Shown: positions 25,694 through 35,918, numbered from the stretch's first letter. The stretch: DNA of 36,041 nucleotides from Patescibacteria group bacterium (GCA_028718865.1 JAQUKX010000002.1:72047-108087), one strand, 5' to 3'. Numbers and translations: made by a program. Notes: generated by a model from the sequence alone, not told the origin.

Positions 25694-26748
25694 AGATATT
25701 TTTGCCAGCCTTTTTTTTCTATTTCCGTCAGCAATTTTTTTATTTCTTGAGCCCGATCAGCTGGGCAAAGCAATATGGCTTTATCCGTCTCTACCAAGAC
25801 AATATCATTTATACCCAAAGCGGCCACCAGCTTATTATTAAAACTATAAAATAAATTACGCCGGCTGTCCAGCAGAATATTTTGAACATTTACAACATTA
25901 GCGGCTGATTTATCCAACTGGATGTCTCTGAGCGCCCGCCAATGACCGATGTCAGCCCAGTGGATATCCGCCACCAAGAGCGACATATTGGTCATTTTTT
26001 CCAAAAGGCCATAGTCAATAGAAATATTTTTGGCGCGGGCATAAACTCGGGCAGTATTTCTTGGTGAAGGGTCAGCTTCTATTTTTTTCAAACTGTGATA
26101 AAGAGCGGGCATAAACTGCTTATACCATTCTAACAACTTGGAAGCCTTAAAAACGAAAAAAGCCGGATTCCAAAGATATTTATCAGAACTTAAATATTTC
26201 CTGGCAGTAGTTGCATCAGGCTTTTCCTTGAAAGACTTGACTGCAAACACCCCTTTTTGCCCCATTGACTTGCCTTTTTCTATATAACCATAGCCGGTTT
26301 CCGGATAAAGTGGCTTGATGCCTATCAAAACCATCTGTTGGGGGTTTTGCCGAACCAACCGGCCGGCTTGTTTGATAATCCTGAGATATTTACGCTCTTG
26401 TTTGATATATTGATCGCTATTGACTGTCACTATTATAGCTTCTTTGTCCAGCTGGCTTATCTTCAATGCTCCATAGCCAATAGCCAGAGCCGTGCCCTTG
26501 GCCTCGGGCTCAACAAAAATATTTTTCTTGGGCGCTTTTATCTGCCTGTCCAATAAAGGCAAATTGCGCTTGGTGGTGACAACAAAAATATCTTTTTGAG
26601 CAAAGCCCAAATTTATCCTGTTATAAGTAGCCTGCAAGAGGGTTTGATTTCCCAAAATAGCTTGAAACTGCTTGGGATTATTTTTGGTGGACAAGGGCCA
26701 CAAACGCTTGCCCATTCCCCCTGATAATATCAGTGGATAAAGCATCAA
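25690..26748 (-). CDS. Mannose-1-phosphate guanylyltransferase (ManC-like nucleotidyltransferase)
   Basis: MLYPLILSGGMGKRLWPLSTKNNPKQF; GYGYIEKG; WNPAFFVFKAS; VADIHWADIGHWRAL. Confidence 0.92.
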   Translation of the reverse strand: MMLYPLILSGGMGKRLWPLSTKNNPKQFQAILGNQTLLQATYNRINLGFAQKDIFVVTTKRNLPLLDRQIKAPKKNIFVEPEAKGTALAIGYGALKISQLDKEAIIVTVNSDQYIKQERKYLRIIKQAGRLVRQNPQQMVLIGIKPLYPETGYGYIEKGKSMGQKGVFAVKSFKEKPDATTARKYLSSDKYLWNPAFFVFKASKLLEWYKQFMPALYHSLKKIEADPSPRNTARVYARAKNISIDYGLLEKMTNMSLLVADIHWADIGHWRALRDIQLDKSAANVVNVQNILLDSRRNLFYSFNNKLVAALGINDIVLVETDKAILLCPADRAQEIKKLLTEIEKKGWQKYL

Positions 26749-27485
26749 ACAATATTAATAATTATAGCCAGCAAAAGCGTGTAAATAAAAAATAAATAAA
26801 AGTAATCCTTTTTGATCAGCGAGCGCAAAAGAGCCAGCGAAGCATAGCTGACCAAAAGCGTTAATAAAAATCCCCAGAGATAAATATTTTCCCAATCCAA
26901 ATCCCCAACCGTCAATAAAAATGAGCCCAAAATCGCCGGCGCCGCCACAATAAACCCGTATTCAAAAGCTCTATCTTTTTTTATTTCCAAAAGCAAGGCA
27001 GTGGCAATGACTGCCCCAGAACGCGATAGCCCGGGTAAAACTGCCAAGCCTTGGGCAATGCCCAAAAGCAAAGCGAATTTCCAGTTTAGATCCTTATCCC
27101 CTTTGACAAACTTGGTAGACAAAAGCAAAGCGGTGGTCAAAAGCAAATAAATAGAAACTGACTGGGGCGTCCTAATAGCATCAGCCTGGCTATAAAAATA
27201 CAAGCCCAAAAAAGCGGTCGGAACACTGCTCAAAGCTATATACCACCACCAATTTTTCTTGTCTCCTTGTCGGCGCCAGCCCTGGGCAATAATTTCTTTG
27301 ATTTGTTTTCTGAAAAACAGCAATATCACCAACAGGCTGGCCAAATGAAGGAAAACATCAAAAGCCAAAGAGCCGTCCATGCCCAGCCAGCTTTGCGCCA
27401 AAACCAAATGACCGGAGCTGGAAATAGGCAGCCATTCGCTGATGCCCTGTAAAACTGCCAAAAAAGTTGTTTGAAAAAAATCCAT
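26745..27485 (-). CDS. uppP: Undecaprenyl-diphosphatase (UppP/BacA)
   Basis: LAVLQGISEWLPISSSGHLVLAQ; LGIAQGLAVLPGLSRSGAVIATALL. Confidence 0.95.
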   Translation of the reverse strand: MDFFQTTFLAVLQGISEWLPISSSGHLVLAQSWLGMDGSLAFDVFLHLASLLVILLFFRKQIKEIIAQGWRRQGDKKNWWWYIALSSVPTAFLGLYFYSQADAIRTPQSVSIYLLLTTALLLSTKFVKGDKDLNWKFALLLGIAQGLAVLPGLSRSGAVIATALLLEIKKDRAFEYGFIVAAPAILGSFLLTVGDLDWENIYLWGFLLTLLVSYASLALLRSLIKKDYFYLFFIYTLLLAIIINIV

Positions 27486-27533
27486 TTTGCTTTTACTTTT
27501 TTTTTGCTATACTATAATTAAATAAATTATTTT

Positions 27534-27962
27534 ATGGATTTCAAATTATTTCTCATTCCTATTATCACCTTGCTTATCAATCAGCTGATAAAAATGCTTA
27601 TTGAAGCTCTGCGGGGCAACTTCAGCTGGTACAAAATTTTTAGCTACGGCGGCATGCCCTCTTCCCACTCTTCTTTGGTCACTTCACTGGCAATAGTCAT
27701 GGGCTATTATCAGGGTCTGGAATCGCCTTTTTTTGCCTTAGCGCTGATTCTGGCCATGATAGTGATAAAAGACGCTTCCGGTATCCGCTTGAAGCTGGGT
27801 CAACAAGGTAAAATAATCAATAGCCTGATAAAGGAGCTGCCCGATCAAAATGAGTATAAATACCCGGTGTTAGCCGAAAAGCTGGGACACACCAATTTTG
27901 AAGTACTAGTAGGCATACTAGCTTCCATAGTAATCACTTCCCTGCTGATAAGCTTATTCTAA
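27534..27962 (+). CDS. Divergent PAP2 family protein (DUF212/YuiD)
   Basis: YGGMPSSHSSLVTSLAIVMG; DASGIRLKLGQQGKIIN; LGHTNFEVLVGI. Confidence 0.9.
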   Translation: MDFKLFLIPIITLLINQLIKMLIEALRGNFSWYKIFSYGGMPSSHSSLVTSLAIVMGYYQGLESPFFALALILAMIVIKDASGIRLKLGQQGKIINSLIKELPDQNEYKYPVLAEKLGHTNFEVLVGILASIVITSLLISLF

Positions 27963-29536
27963 ATCAAAGAACTGCCCGTCATCTGGGGTGGTTTTTTAAT
28001 TCCCATAATTTTCAAAGCGGTCGGAGCAATATCAGCCAAAACTCCCATAGGAGTAACATGGCTCAAATCAGCACTGGAAGATCCTACCAAGACGCTCTTG
28101 CCGGCAAAATCTTTGCCAATGATAAAAAACGGTACTGGATTATTGGTATGCTCTTTTCCCAAAACTCCGGTCTGCAGGTCATACATAGACTCGGCATTGC
28201 CGTGATCAGCGGTAATTAAAACCACGCCTTCATAAGACAAAACTGTATCTATCATTTCCCCCAGCAGATGATCCAATGCCTCAATCGCTTCTACAGTCGC
28301 CTGAATATTGCCGGTATGGCCGACCATGTCCGGATTGGCAAAGTTAACTACAATAAAATCATACTGACCTTCTTTGACTGCGCTGATAACTTTGTCGTTT
28401 ATCTCCCGAGCCGACATCGCCGGTTTCTGGTCATAGCTGGTTACCTGCGGAGAAGGCACCAAGATCCTGTCTTCTCCTTCGTAAATTTTTTCACTGCCAC
28501 CGTTGAAAAAATAAGTAACATGAGCATACTTTTCCGTCTCAGCAATATGGAGCTGCCTGAGACCAGCTTCAGAAACTACTCTAGCCAGAGGATACTCAAT
28601 AGTCAAAGAAGGAAAAGCCACCTGCAAAGGCAGGTCTTTTTCATATTCGGTCATAGTGACCATGAAAAAGTTTTTGTAATAAGGTCGAGAAAATTTTTCA
28701 AAGCCCGGCAAAACCAAAGCTTTGGTCAATTGACGAGCGCGATCCGGTCGAAAATTGAAGAAAATAGCCGCATCGCCGTCTTTGATAATGCCGCGCGGCT
28801 GATCCAAATCATCAACTATCACTGTCGGCACTAGTTCCTCGTCATAGACTTCCCGACTATAAGAATCATTAATTGCTTTGAGGGGATCATCATATTTTTT
28901 GTCGGACTGTCCCATGACTATGGCCTGATAGGCTTTTTCTACCCTATCCCAGCGGTTATCTCTGTCCATAGCCCAAAAACGACCAGATAAAGTAGCTACT
29001 GTACCGGCACCGATGATTTTCAGCTTGTCTTGCAACTTGCTGATAAAATTAATACCGCTATTGTAGGGGGTATCGCGGCCATCTAAAAAAGCATGGATAT
29101 AAATCCTATTTACTTTTTGTTCATGAGCCAATTTAACCAAGGCATAAAGATGCTCGTTGTAGCTATGAATACCGCCCGAAGATACCAATCCCAGCAAATG
29201 CAAAGCTGAATTATTTTTTTTGACATGTTGGCAAGCGGCCAAAAAAGCTTCATTGCTGAAAAAATCACCGTCGCTGATAGACTTGCTAATGCGAGGCAAA
29301 TTCTGATAAGGAATAATACCTGAACCAATAGACAAATGACCTACCTGGGAATTACCCATTTCTCCCCAGGACAAGCCCACAGCTTCACCGCCCGCAGCCA
29401 AAGGCAGCAAAGGATAATTCTGGGAATATTTGTCTAGATTGGGAGTCTTAGACAAAGAAATAGCATTAGCTCGGGAAGGCGGCGCAATACCGAACCCGTC
29501 CAAAATAACCAAAACTAAAGGCTTGGGTCTTTTCAT
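27959..29536 (-). CDS. gpmI: 2,3-bisphosphoglycerate-independent phosphoglycerate mutase, copy A
   Basis: LVLVILDGFGI; GEMGNSQVGHLSIGSG (catalytic Ser); DGRDTPYNSG; ANPDMVGHTG; TADHGNAE. Confidence 0.95.
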   Translation of the reverse strand: MKRPKPLVLVILDGFGIAPPSRANAISLSKTPNLDKYSQNYPLLPLAAGGEAVGLSWGEMGNSQVGHLSIGSGIIPYQNLPRISKSISDGDFFSNEAFLAACQHVKKNNSALHLLGLVSSGGIHSYNEHLYALVKLAHEQKVNRIYIHAFLDGRDTPYNSGINFISKLQDKLKIIGAGTVATLSGRFWAMDRDNRWDRVEKAYQAIVMGQSDKKYDDPLKAINDSYSREVYDEELVPTVIVDDLDQPRGIIKDGDAAIFFNFRPDRARQLTKALVLPGFEKFSRPYYKNFFMVTMTEYEKDLPLQVAFPSLTIEYPLARVVSEAGLRQLHIAETEKYAHVTYFFNGGSEKIYEGEDRILVPSPQVTSYDQKPAMSAREINDKVISAVKEGQYDFIVVNFANPDMVGHTGNIQATVEAIEALDHLLGEMIDTVLSYEGVVLITADHGNAESMYDLQTGVLGKEHTNNPVPFFIIGKDFAGKSVLVGSSSADLSHVTPMGVLADIAPTALKIMGIKKPPQMTGSSLI

Positions 29537-29642
29537 CCGTTTGCTAATTTATTTTTTCTGAAAAAAATAATACTGCATACTCCAGAGAACTGTATATAAT
29601 ACGCCAAGTTTCCAACTTTATCATAGTTTTATTTTTATTTTT

Positions 29643-31211
29643 TTACTTTGTAATCAAAGATTTGGATTTCATCAATTCCGGTTTTTCCAAGTTCAAAATA
29701 TCTAAAATGGTCGGTGCAATATTGGCCAATTTGCCATTTTTGGCCAATTTATATTTATTTTTGCTGACAATCACAAAAGGCACGGGATTGGTCGTATGCT
29801 CAGTAGCCACCTCGCCGGTTTTGAGATTGATCATTTCCTCGGCATTGCCGTGATCGGCGGTCACCAGTACCACGCCTTTTTTGGCTAGAGCTTCCTTGAT
29901 AATCCGTCCGACTGACTCATCTACCAGTTCTACTGCCTTTACAGCTGCCTTGAGATTGCCGGTGTGCCCCACCATATCCGGACTGGCAAAGTTGAGGCAA
30001 ATAAAATCAAAACTGTCTTTTTTTATTTCTCGAACTACATAATCGGTCATCTCCTTGGTGCTCATCTGAGGCGCTTGGTCATAAGACATCACGTCTTGAG
30101 ACGGAATATTGACCCGCTTTTCTCCGGCTACAGCATGATCATAGCCGCCATTGAAAAAATAAGTGACATGAGCATATTTTTCCGTCTCAGCAATATAAAG
30201 CTGGCGATAGCCGCTTAAAGCAAAAGGCAAGGTGTCAGCCAAATCAACTCCCGGATAAGCAGAGAGCACTCCGTCTAAGTCCGGACCAAAATCAGTCAAG
30301 GCCACAAACAAAACATTTTTTAATATTTTTATTCGCGGAAAACAACCGCCGTTTCTATTTTCAAAATCTTTTTGGACAAAAGCTTTGGTTAATTGGCGGG
30401 CGCGATCCGACCGCAGGTTGAAAAAAACCACTACGTCATTGTCGCCAATGGAGCCGACTGGCTTGCCTTTGTCTACAATCACTGTCGGCAGAATAAACTC
30501 ATCGCTCTCTCCTCTGTTGTAGGCCTGATTGACAGCTTCTATTGCATCCGGCGCTTGATGGCCCTTGCCAGCCACCAGAGCTTCATAAGCCGCCTGGGTT
30601 CTGTCCCAAGCCTTTTTCCTGTCCATAGCGTAAAAACGGCCTATAATACTGGCAATTTTAACGCGTTGAGAATTAAAAATTGTGTTATACTGGCTGATTA
30701 TTTTCAAAGCGGCAAACTGAGGACTGTCACGGCCGTCAGTAAAAAGATGCAAATAAATCGGGCGCTTGGTCTTGGCGATAAACAGGCTAATGAGCGACAA
30801 AAGATGATCATCATGAGAATGAGGACTAGAGCCGTCGGACAAAAGCCCCATCAAATGTATGCTGGATTTATTTTTTTCTGCCTGGCTGGCAGCTTGTAAA
30901 AAAGCCGGATTTTTGAAAAAAGTGCCGTTGTTTATGCTTTTGGAAATAATCACTGCGTCCTGCTCTACTACTCGGCCGGCGCCAATATTCATGTGCCCGG
31001 CTTCAGAATTGCCCGGCTGGTCGCTAGGCAAGCCGGCGTCGGTTCCAGAAGCGCCTAGCAAAGTATTGGGGTACTTCTGATACAAAGCGTCCACCACTGG
31101 CGTCTTGGCTTGATAAATAGCATTGCCTTTTTTTTCATTCCAGATGCCCCAGCCGTCCAAAATCGCCAGCACCAAAGGTGTATTGGGTTTTTTTATATTT
31201 TTATCTGCCAT
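29643..31211 (-). CDS. gpmI: 2,3-bisphosphoglycerate-independent phosphoglycerate mutase, copy B
   Basis: LVLAILDGWGIWNE; PGNSEAGHMNIGAGRVV; DGRDSPQFAA; ASPDMVGHTG; TADHGNAEEM. Confidence 0.95.
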   Translation of the reverse strand: MADKNIKKPNTPLVLAILDGWGIWNEKKGNAIYQAKTPVVDALYQKYPNTLLGASGTDAGLPSDQPGNSEAGHMNIGAGRVVEQDAVIISKSINNGTFFKNPAFLQAASQAEKNKSSIHLMGLLSDGSSPHSHDDHLLSLISLFIAKTKRPIYLHLFTDGRDSPQFAALKIISQYNTIFNSQRVKIASIIGRFYAMDRKKAWDRTQAAYEALVAGKGHQAPDAIEAVNQAYNRGESDEFILPTVIVDKGKPVGSIGDNDVVVFFNLRSDRARQLTKAFVQKDFENRNGGCFPRIKILKNVLFVALTDFGPDLDGVLSAYPGVDLADTLPFALSGYRQLYIAETEKYAHVTYFFNGGYDHAVAGEKRVNIPSQDVMSYDQAPQMSTKEMTDYVVREIKKDSFDFICLNFASPDMVGHTGNLKAAVKAVELVDESVGRIIKEALAKKGVVLVTADHGNAEEMINLKTGEVATEHTTNPVPFVIVSKNKYKLAKNGKLANIAPTILDILNLEKPELMKSKSLITK

Positions 31212-31216
31212 AATTT

Positions 31217-32488
31217 TTACTTTAATTTCTGCTCAATACTCAAAAGTCGATTGTATTTGGCTATTCTCTCACCGCGGGCAGTTGAGCCAGTCTTGATATA
31301 GTCGGCATTGACCGCCACGGCCAAATCGGCAATAGTAGTATCGGAAGTTTCGCCGCTTCTATGAGAAACTATAATACCATAATTATGCTCTCGGGCAAAG
31401 GACACGGTCTTGAGAGTTTCGGTCAAAGTGCCGATTTGATTGGGCTTGATAAGGATAGTGTTGGCCACGCCCATTTTTATTCCTTTTTTCAGCCGCTCTA
31501 TATTGGTGACAAAAATATCATCACCGATTATCTTTACTTGATGAGAGCGGACAAATTCATCAGAGGTCAAATCACGCCAGCCTTCCCAATCCTCTTGATC
31601 CAGCGGATCTTCCAAAAAGCGCAAAGGATATATTTCCATCAAATCCAGATAAAAACTGACCAGCTCGTCATTGCTAAAATTTTTGTTTTCCAGCTTGAGC
31701 TCGTATTTGCCGCTGGCGCTGTTGAAAAATTCCGAAGCACCGGCATCAATGCCAAAATAAGTGTCCTCTTCAGGCTCATAGCCGGCATTTTGAGTGGACT
31801 GCATCAAAAGCTCAAAGGCCTGGCGATGAGATTCCATATCCGGCGAATAGCCGCCTTCATTGCCCAGATCAGTGTCCAGCCCAACTGCCTTAAACAAATC
31901 CTCCATAGCATGAAATATTTCACTGGCCTGTCGGATTTTTTCAGCAAAAGTTTCTTTTTTAAAAGGCACTATCCAGAATTCCTGCAAATTGATGTTGGTA
32001 GCGCCGTGAGCACCGCCATTTATCACATTGACTACAGGGGTAGGCAAAAGATAATTTTTCAGCTTAGGGTCGTACAAAAAACGCAAATACTGATAAAGCT
32101 CCATATTCTGCTGCTTGGCGCCGGCTTTGGCCAAAGCCAGAGAAATTGCCAAAATAGCATTGGCGCCCAGCTTGCTTTTATTCTTGGTGCCGTCAAGCTC
32201 TATCATCAGCTTATCTATTTTTTCCTGACTAAAAGCCGATAGGCCTATTAGCTCAGGAGCAATTATTTTTTCCACATTGACTACGGCCTGGAGCACGCCC
32301 TTGCCTCCATAGCGACTAGGGTCATTATCTCTCAATTCATGGGCTTCAAAACGACCAGTAGAAGCTCCAGAAGGCACAGCGGCGCTGGCGCTGATACCAC
32401 TGGAGAGCTCAATGGTTGCCTGGACAGTCGGGTTGCCCCGTGAGTCCAAGATTTCCATAGCTGAAACTTTTTTTATTTTATCTGGCAT
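31217..32488 (-). CDS. eno: Enolase
   Basis: AMEILDSRGNPTVQATIEL; VPSGASTGRFEAHELRD; LEDPLDQEDWEGW; VSHRSGETSDTTIADLAVA. Confidence 0.97.
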   Translation of the reverse strand: MPDKIKKVSAMEILDSRGNPTVQATIELSSGISASAAVPSGASTGRFEAHELRDNDPSRYGGKGVLQAVVNVEKIIAPELIGLSAFSQEKIDKLMIELDGTKNKSKLGANAILAISLALAKAGAKQQNMELYQYLRFLYDPKLKNYLLPTPVVNVINGGAHGATNINLQEFWIVPFKKETFAEKIRQASEIFHAMEDLFKAVGLDTDLGNEGGYSPDMESHRQAFELLMQSTQNAGYEPEEDTYFGIDAGASEFFNSASGKYELKLENKNFSNDELVSFYLDLMEIYPLRFLEDPLDQEDWEGWRDLTSDEFVRSHQVKIIGDDIFVTNIERLKKGIKMGVANTILIKPNQIGTLTETLKTVSFAREHNYGIIVSHRSGETSDTTIADLAVAVNADYIKTGSTARGERIAKYNRLLSIEQKLK

Positions 32489-32519
32489 ATTTTTTGGCTT
32501 ATGGCTTATTGCTTATGCT

Positions 32520-33680
32520 TTATTTTCTCAATCTTTCCAAAGCCGGCAATTTGGCGCCTGACAAAAAAGCCAACATGGCTCCCCCGCCAGTGGAAACAAA
32601 AGCGAATTTTTTCTCCAGCTTCAATTGCCTGACGAGCTCCACAGTTTCTCCTCCGCCGATAATGGTTTTGATTTTTGCTTTAACTAAAAACTGCATTATT
32701 TCTTTTGAAGCGCGGACAAAAAGCGGATTTTCAAAATAGCCAAAAGGCCCATTCCAAACCACTAACTTAGCTTTTTGCAAAATAGCCTTATACTCCTTGA
32801 CTGTTTCCGGCCCAATGTCCAAAACCAAATTGTTTTTGGAAATATTACTAATAACTTCTACTTTGGCTGTCTTGGCATGCAAATTTGTTGCCACCAGAGC
32901 ATCCAAAGGCAAATACAAATTATCGGACAAAAGCTTTTTGGCCAAAGGCAAAGTTTTTTGCTCAAGTAAAGACTGGCCTAAGTTGTAGCCAGCTGCCGTC
33001 AAGACCGTGTTGGCCAGCACTCCGCCCAGCAATATACTATCAGCTCTTTTGATGTTTTTTTCTATCAGTTTGAGCTTGGTTTCAGCTTTGGCGCCGCCAA
33101 AAATCATCACCAAGCCTTTTTTGGCTGACATCACTCGGGAAAAATAAGCAACTTCTTCCTCCAGCAATAAGCCGCTGTAAGCCGGCAGATAATAGGTAAT
33201 GGCAGCCATAGAAGCATCTTGGCGGTGGATATTGCCAAAAGCGTCATTGACATAAATATCCGCCAGCCGGCTCAAATCCCGCGCCAAGCGCCGGCAATTT
33301 TTCTTTTCCCGAGGCTCAAAGCGGATATTTTCCAAAAGCAAAACAGAGCCGGCTTCTAGATCCCTGGCGCTATTGGGATAAAGACGAAAATCGCCCGGCC
33401 AAAATTCTACTTTTTTCTTGAGCAATTGAGAAAAATAATCAGCTACTGGCAAAAGCGAAAAACGCTGGTCTATCTTGCCTTCCGGCCGACCCAAGTGCCC
33501 GACCATGATGACTTTGGCTTTTTGAGCTGTCAGATATTTGATAGTAGCCAGAGATCTTTCCAAGCGCCAAGCTCCTTCCGGGCTTACTTTCGCCTTGGCC
33601 AAAGGCACATTGACATCCAGCCGCAAAAGCACTCTTTTGCCGGCTAGGTTTTTTAGCTGTTTGACGCTTTTTAATTTCAT
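32520..33680 (-). CDS. pgk: Phosphoglycerate kinase
   Basis: RVLLRLDVNVPL; VGHLGRPEG; LLLENIRFEPREKKN; VWNGPFGYFE; FVSTGGGAMLAFLSG. Start at MKLKSVKQ (about 33680); upstream ORF extension is not credible. Confidence 0.95.
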   Translation of the reverse strand: MKLKSVKQLKNLAGKRVLLRLDVNVPLAKAKVSPEGAWRLERSLATIKYLTAQKAKVIMVGHLGRPEGKIDQRFSLLPVADYFSQLLKKKVEFWPGDFRLYPNSARDLEAGSVLLLENIRFEPREKKNCRRLARDLSRLADIYVNDAFGNIHRQDASMAAITYYLPAYSGLLLEEEVAYFSRVMSAKKGLVMIFGGAKAETKLKLIEKNIKRADSILLGGVLANTVLTAAGYNLGQSLLEQKTLPLAKKLLSDNLYLPLDALVATNLHAKTAKVEVISNISKNNLVLDIGPETVKEYKAILQKAKLVVWNGPFGYFENPLFVRASKEIMQFLVKAKIKTIIGGGETVELVRQLKLEKKFAFVSTGGGAMLAFLSGAKLPALERLRK

Positions 33681-33691
33681 CAGGCAAAAAA

Positions 33692-34066
33692 TTACTGATT
33701 GAGATCGGGTATAAACACTCGAGTCACTGCCACTTCCCCTACCAAAGCACACAAGCTGTCAGTGGGAATCTCGGCCATGACATAGTCAAAAATCCAAGTG
33801 CTTTCTTTCAAAAAAATATTATTCTGCTCCAGCCGCTCTTGCAAGCTCTCGTCAATCGGCACGGTCTTGAAGCTGATAAAAGCGCCTATCAGGCTGGTAT
33901 CGCCGCGCAGATTATAGACTGAGGGATCTATTTTGTCCGACTGGCATTTGAGAGTTTGCAAAAGTATTTTTTGCTCAGCCGGCTCATCTGACCAAAAAAA
34001 GGAAAAAATAAAAAAAATAACTACCAAGATAAGTACAAAAAAGCCTATGGAATAACTGGTTTTCAT
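33692..34066 (-). CDS. Hypothetical membrane-anchored protein
   Basis: N-terminal TM helix YSIGFFVLILVVIFFIFSFFW; small C-terminal domain; co-oriented with pgk. Confidence 0.7.
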   Translation of the reverse strand: MKTSYSIGFFVLILVVIFFIFSFFWSDEPAEQKILLQTLKCQSDKIDPSVYNLRGDTSLIGAFISFKTVPIDESLQERLEQNNIFLKESTWIFDYVMAEIPTDSLCALVGEVAVTRVFIPDLNQ

Positions 34067-34160
34067 GTCTTTAAATTAGAGATTTTAAACATAAATAAGT
34101 AAGAGTATTATAACATTTTTTACTGCTTTGGGAAAGAAAAAAAATATGGTATTTTTTAAT

Positions 34161-34190
34161 AAAAAAGCCCTCGCTAGGAGGGCTTTAGTT
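34161..34190. terminator. Intrinsic terminator
   Basis: AAAGCCCTCgctagGAGGGCTTT with T/A tracts on both sides. Confidence 0.88.
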
Positions 34191-34208
34191 AATACACTAA
34201 TTTACTCA

Positions 34209-35021
34209 CTATAAATCAATCTCTAAACCATCATAGGAAATAAAATAATTTTCGGGCAATTTGGCTTGCATTTCCTGATGATTCAATCCTGTTAAATGAG
34301 AGATGCTATGAAAATAAACCTGCTTAGCTCCAATACTACTAGCTAACTGAAGTATTCCCTCATTGTGCATATGATTAAGTTTTATCCCCTTGAACTTATC
34401 AGTAAAAAGATAAGTGCCATCAGCGATAAGCACATCAACGCCCTTGATTTTATCCAGAATCTTTGGCTGGATTTTATAATAATCTGACAAATAAACTACT
34501 CGCTTACCTTCATATTCCAAAAGATAAGCAAAAGTATTGTTAATCTCCTCCTCTGATAATTCCTCATCTATGCCAAAGGCGTGATAAAGAGGCAAAGGAG
34601 TTATGTCTACACCACAAAGATTTATTTTTTTATAAGGCTCCAATAGATTAAAATCAAAAGGCAAATAGCTGAATTCTTTTTCAATCTTATCCTTAGTGGA
34701 AAGAGAGCCATGAACAACTGGCTTAATCTCCAGACTTTTCAACCAAGTCAAGAGCTCATGCAAGCCGTACATATGATCAAAATGCCAATGACTAACCACA
34801 AAATCATTAACAGCCGGCAAAGAAAATCTGGTAGATTGCGTCCTAATGTCGGGACTTACTTCAATTAAAAAGGAACCCTGTCTGGTTTCTACCATAAATT
34901 GAGGACGAGTACGAGCATCTTGACAGTAGAGATTTTTGACTGCCAGCTGACAAAGCTTACAGCTACAAAATGGAGCTGGAATGCCTTGCCAAGCGCCTGA
35001 GCCTAATATTTTTATTTTCAT
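34209..35021 (-). CDS. MBL-fold metallo-hydrolase, PhnP-like
   Basis: MKIKILGSGAWQGIPAPFCSCKLC; VVSHWHFDHMYGLHEL; YLSDYY; LNHMHNEG. Confidence 0.9.
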   Translation of the reverse strand: MKIKILGSGAWQGIPAPFCSCKLCQLAVKNLYCQDARTRPQFMVETRQGSFLIEVSPDIRTQSTRFSLPAVNDFVVSHWHFDHMYGLHELLTWLKSLEIKPVVHGSLSTKDKIEKEFSYLPFDFNLLEPYKKINLCGVDITPLPLYHAFGIDEELSEEEINNTFAYLLEYEGKRVVYLSDYYKIQPKILDKIKGVDVLIADGTYLFTDKFKGIKLNHMHNEGILQLASSIGAKQVYFHSISHLTGLNHQEMQAKLPENYFISYDGLEIDL

Positions 35022-35058
35022 AATATTAATTGTTTATTTTTTATGTTTTCCGAAAAAC

Positions 35059-35420
35059 TTATGACGATTTTAATTCTTCCCAATCAACATACTCTCCCTC
35101 TTTTATATTATATTTATCCAACGAAAATCCTGGTTTAGTTATATCAAAAGCGACAATAATGTAGCCAGTGATCCGCAAGAACGTTGTCTTTTATTATATA
35201 CATCTTTAGCTGAAGTGAAACGAGATATAGCAAAATCATTTACCATATTGACTTTATATAATTTTGGATCAAATTCTTGTCTAATCAGTTCAAAAATTTT
35301 ATTTACTGAATCCTCATTGATTTTCCATAAATGCAACGCTTTTATTTTATCTAAAAGCTCTTGAGGATAATCAGCTGTATATTTACCAAATTGTAGATAT
35401 TTTTTATTTTCTTGACTCAT
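35059..35420 (-). pseudogene. Disrupted transglutaminase-like protein (remnant or frameshifted)
   Basis: 93-aa ORF ends NKRQRSCGSLATLLSLLI*, matching a transglutaminase-like Cys motif; a second frame continues downstream as ..GYIIVAFDITKPGFSLDKYNIKEGEYVDWEELKSS* to 35059. Confidence 0.55.
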
Positions 35421-35495
35421 GTATAAAATTATAATTCCTTTTCCATATTTATTAAACGACCGGTTTCTTTAAAACCAGCTTTTTTAAAAATGTAA

Positions 35496-35918
35496 TTAAA
35501 TTCCAATATACTTAAATCCCCGCTTGATATATTCTTTAACATTAGGCGAAAAATCATAAGAATCTAATTCATTCTCTGTGATCCACGCTACATCATTGGT
35601 ATCTTCGGCAGACTTGGCAACTCCCTTAATCCAATGACATATAAAAATCATAGCAACGACATGTTGCCCGCCAGTTCTTATAAATGTATTATTGGCAACT
35701 AATTTGATATCGCCCCCAACCTCTATATCCACTTCTTCTGCTACCTCCTTCTTTAATGTTTCTTCTAAAATATCCCGAATATTACCCTTTGTTTGTTCCA
35801 CTTTTCCACCCGGGATTGTCCATTTACCTGGATCATGATTTTCATTTGACCCTCTTTGTGAAATTAATATTTTATTATCTTTTACTACCAAAGCATTAAC
35901 AATTATTGAATGGAGCAT
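35496..35918 (-). CDS. NUDIX hydrolase
   Basis: QRGSNENHDPGKWTIPGGKVEQTKGNIRDILEETLKKEVAEEVDIEV: extended, slightly divergent Nudix box. Confidence 0.88.
   Translation of the reverse strand: MLHSIIVNALVVKDNKILISQRGSNENHDPGKWTIPGGKVEQTKGNIRDILEETLKKEVAEEVDIEVGGDIKLVANNTFIRTGGQHVVAMIFICHWIKGVAKSAEDTNDVAWITENELDSYDFSPNVKEYIKRGFKYIGI

Noticed and set aside
28268-28834. 188-aa plus-strand ORF
   Set aside because: Antisense to gpmI copy A; shadow ORF.
31361-32242. 293-aa plus-strand ORF
   Set aside because: Antisense to enolase; no family resemblance.
33681-33752. N-terminal extension of the pgk ORF (MCFGRGSGSDSSVYTRSQ..)
   Set aside because: Not homologous to Pgk; overlaps the upstream gene end. 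Start at MKLKSVKQ is more plausible.
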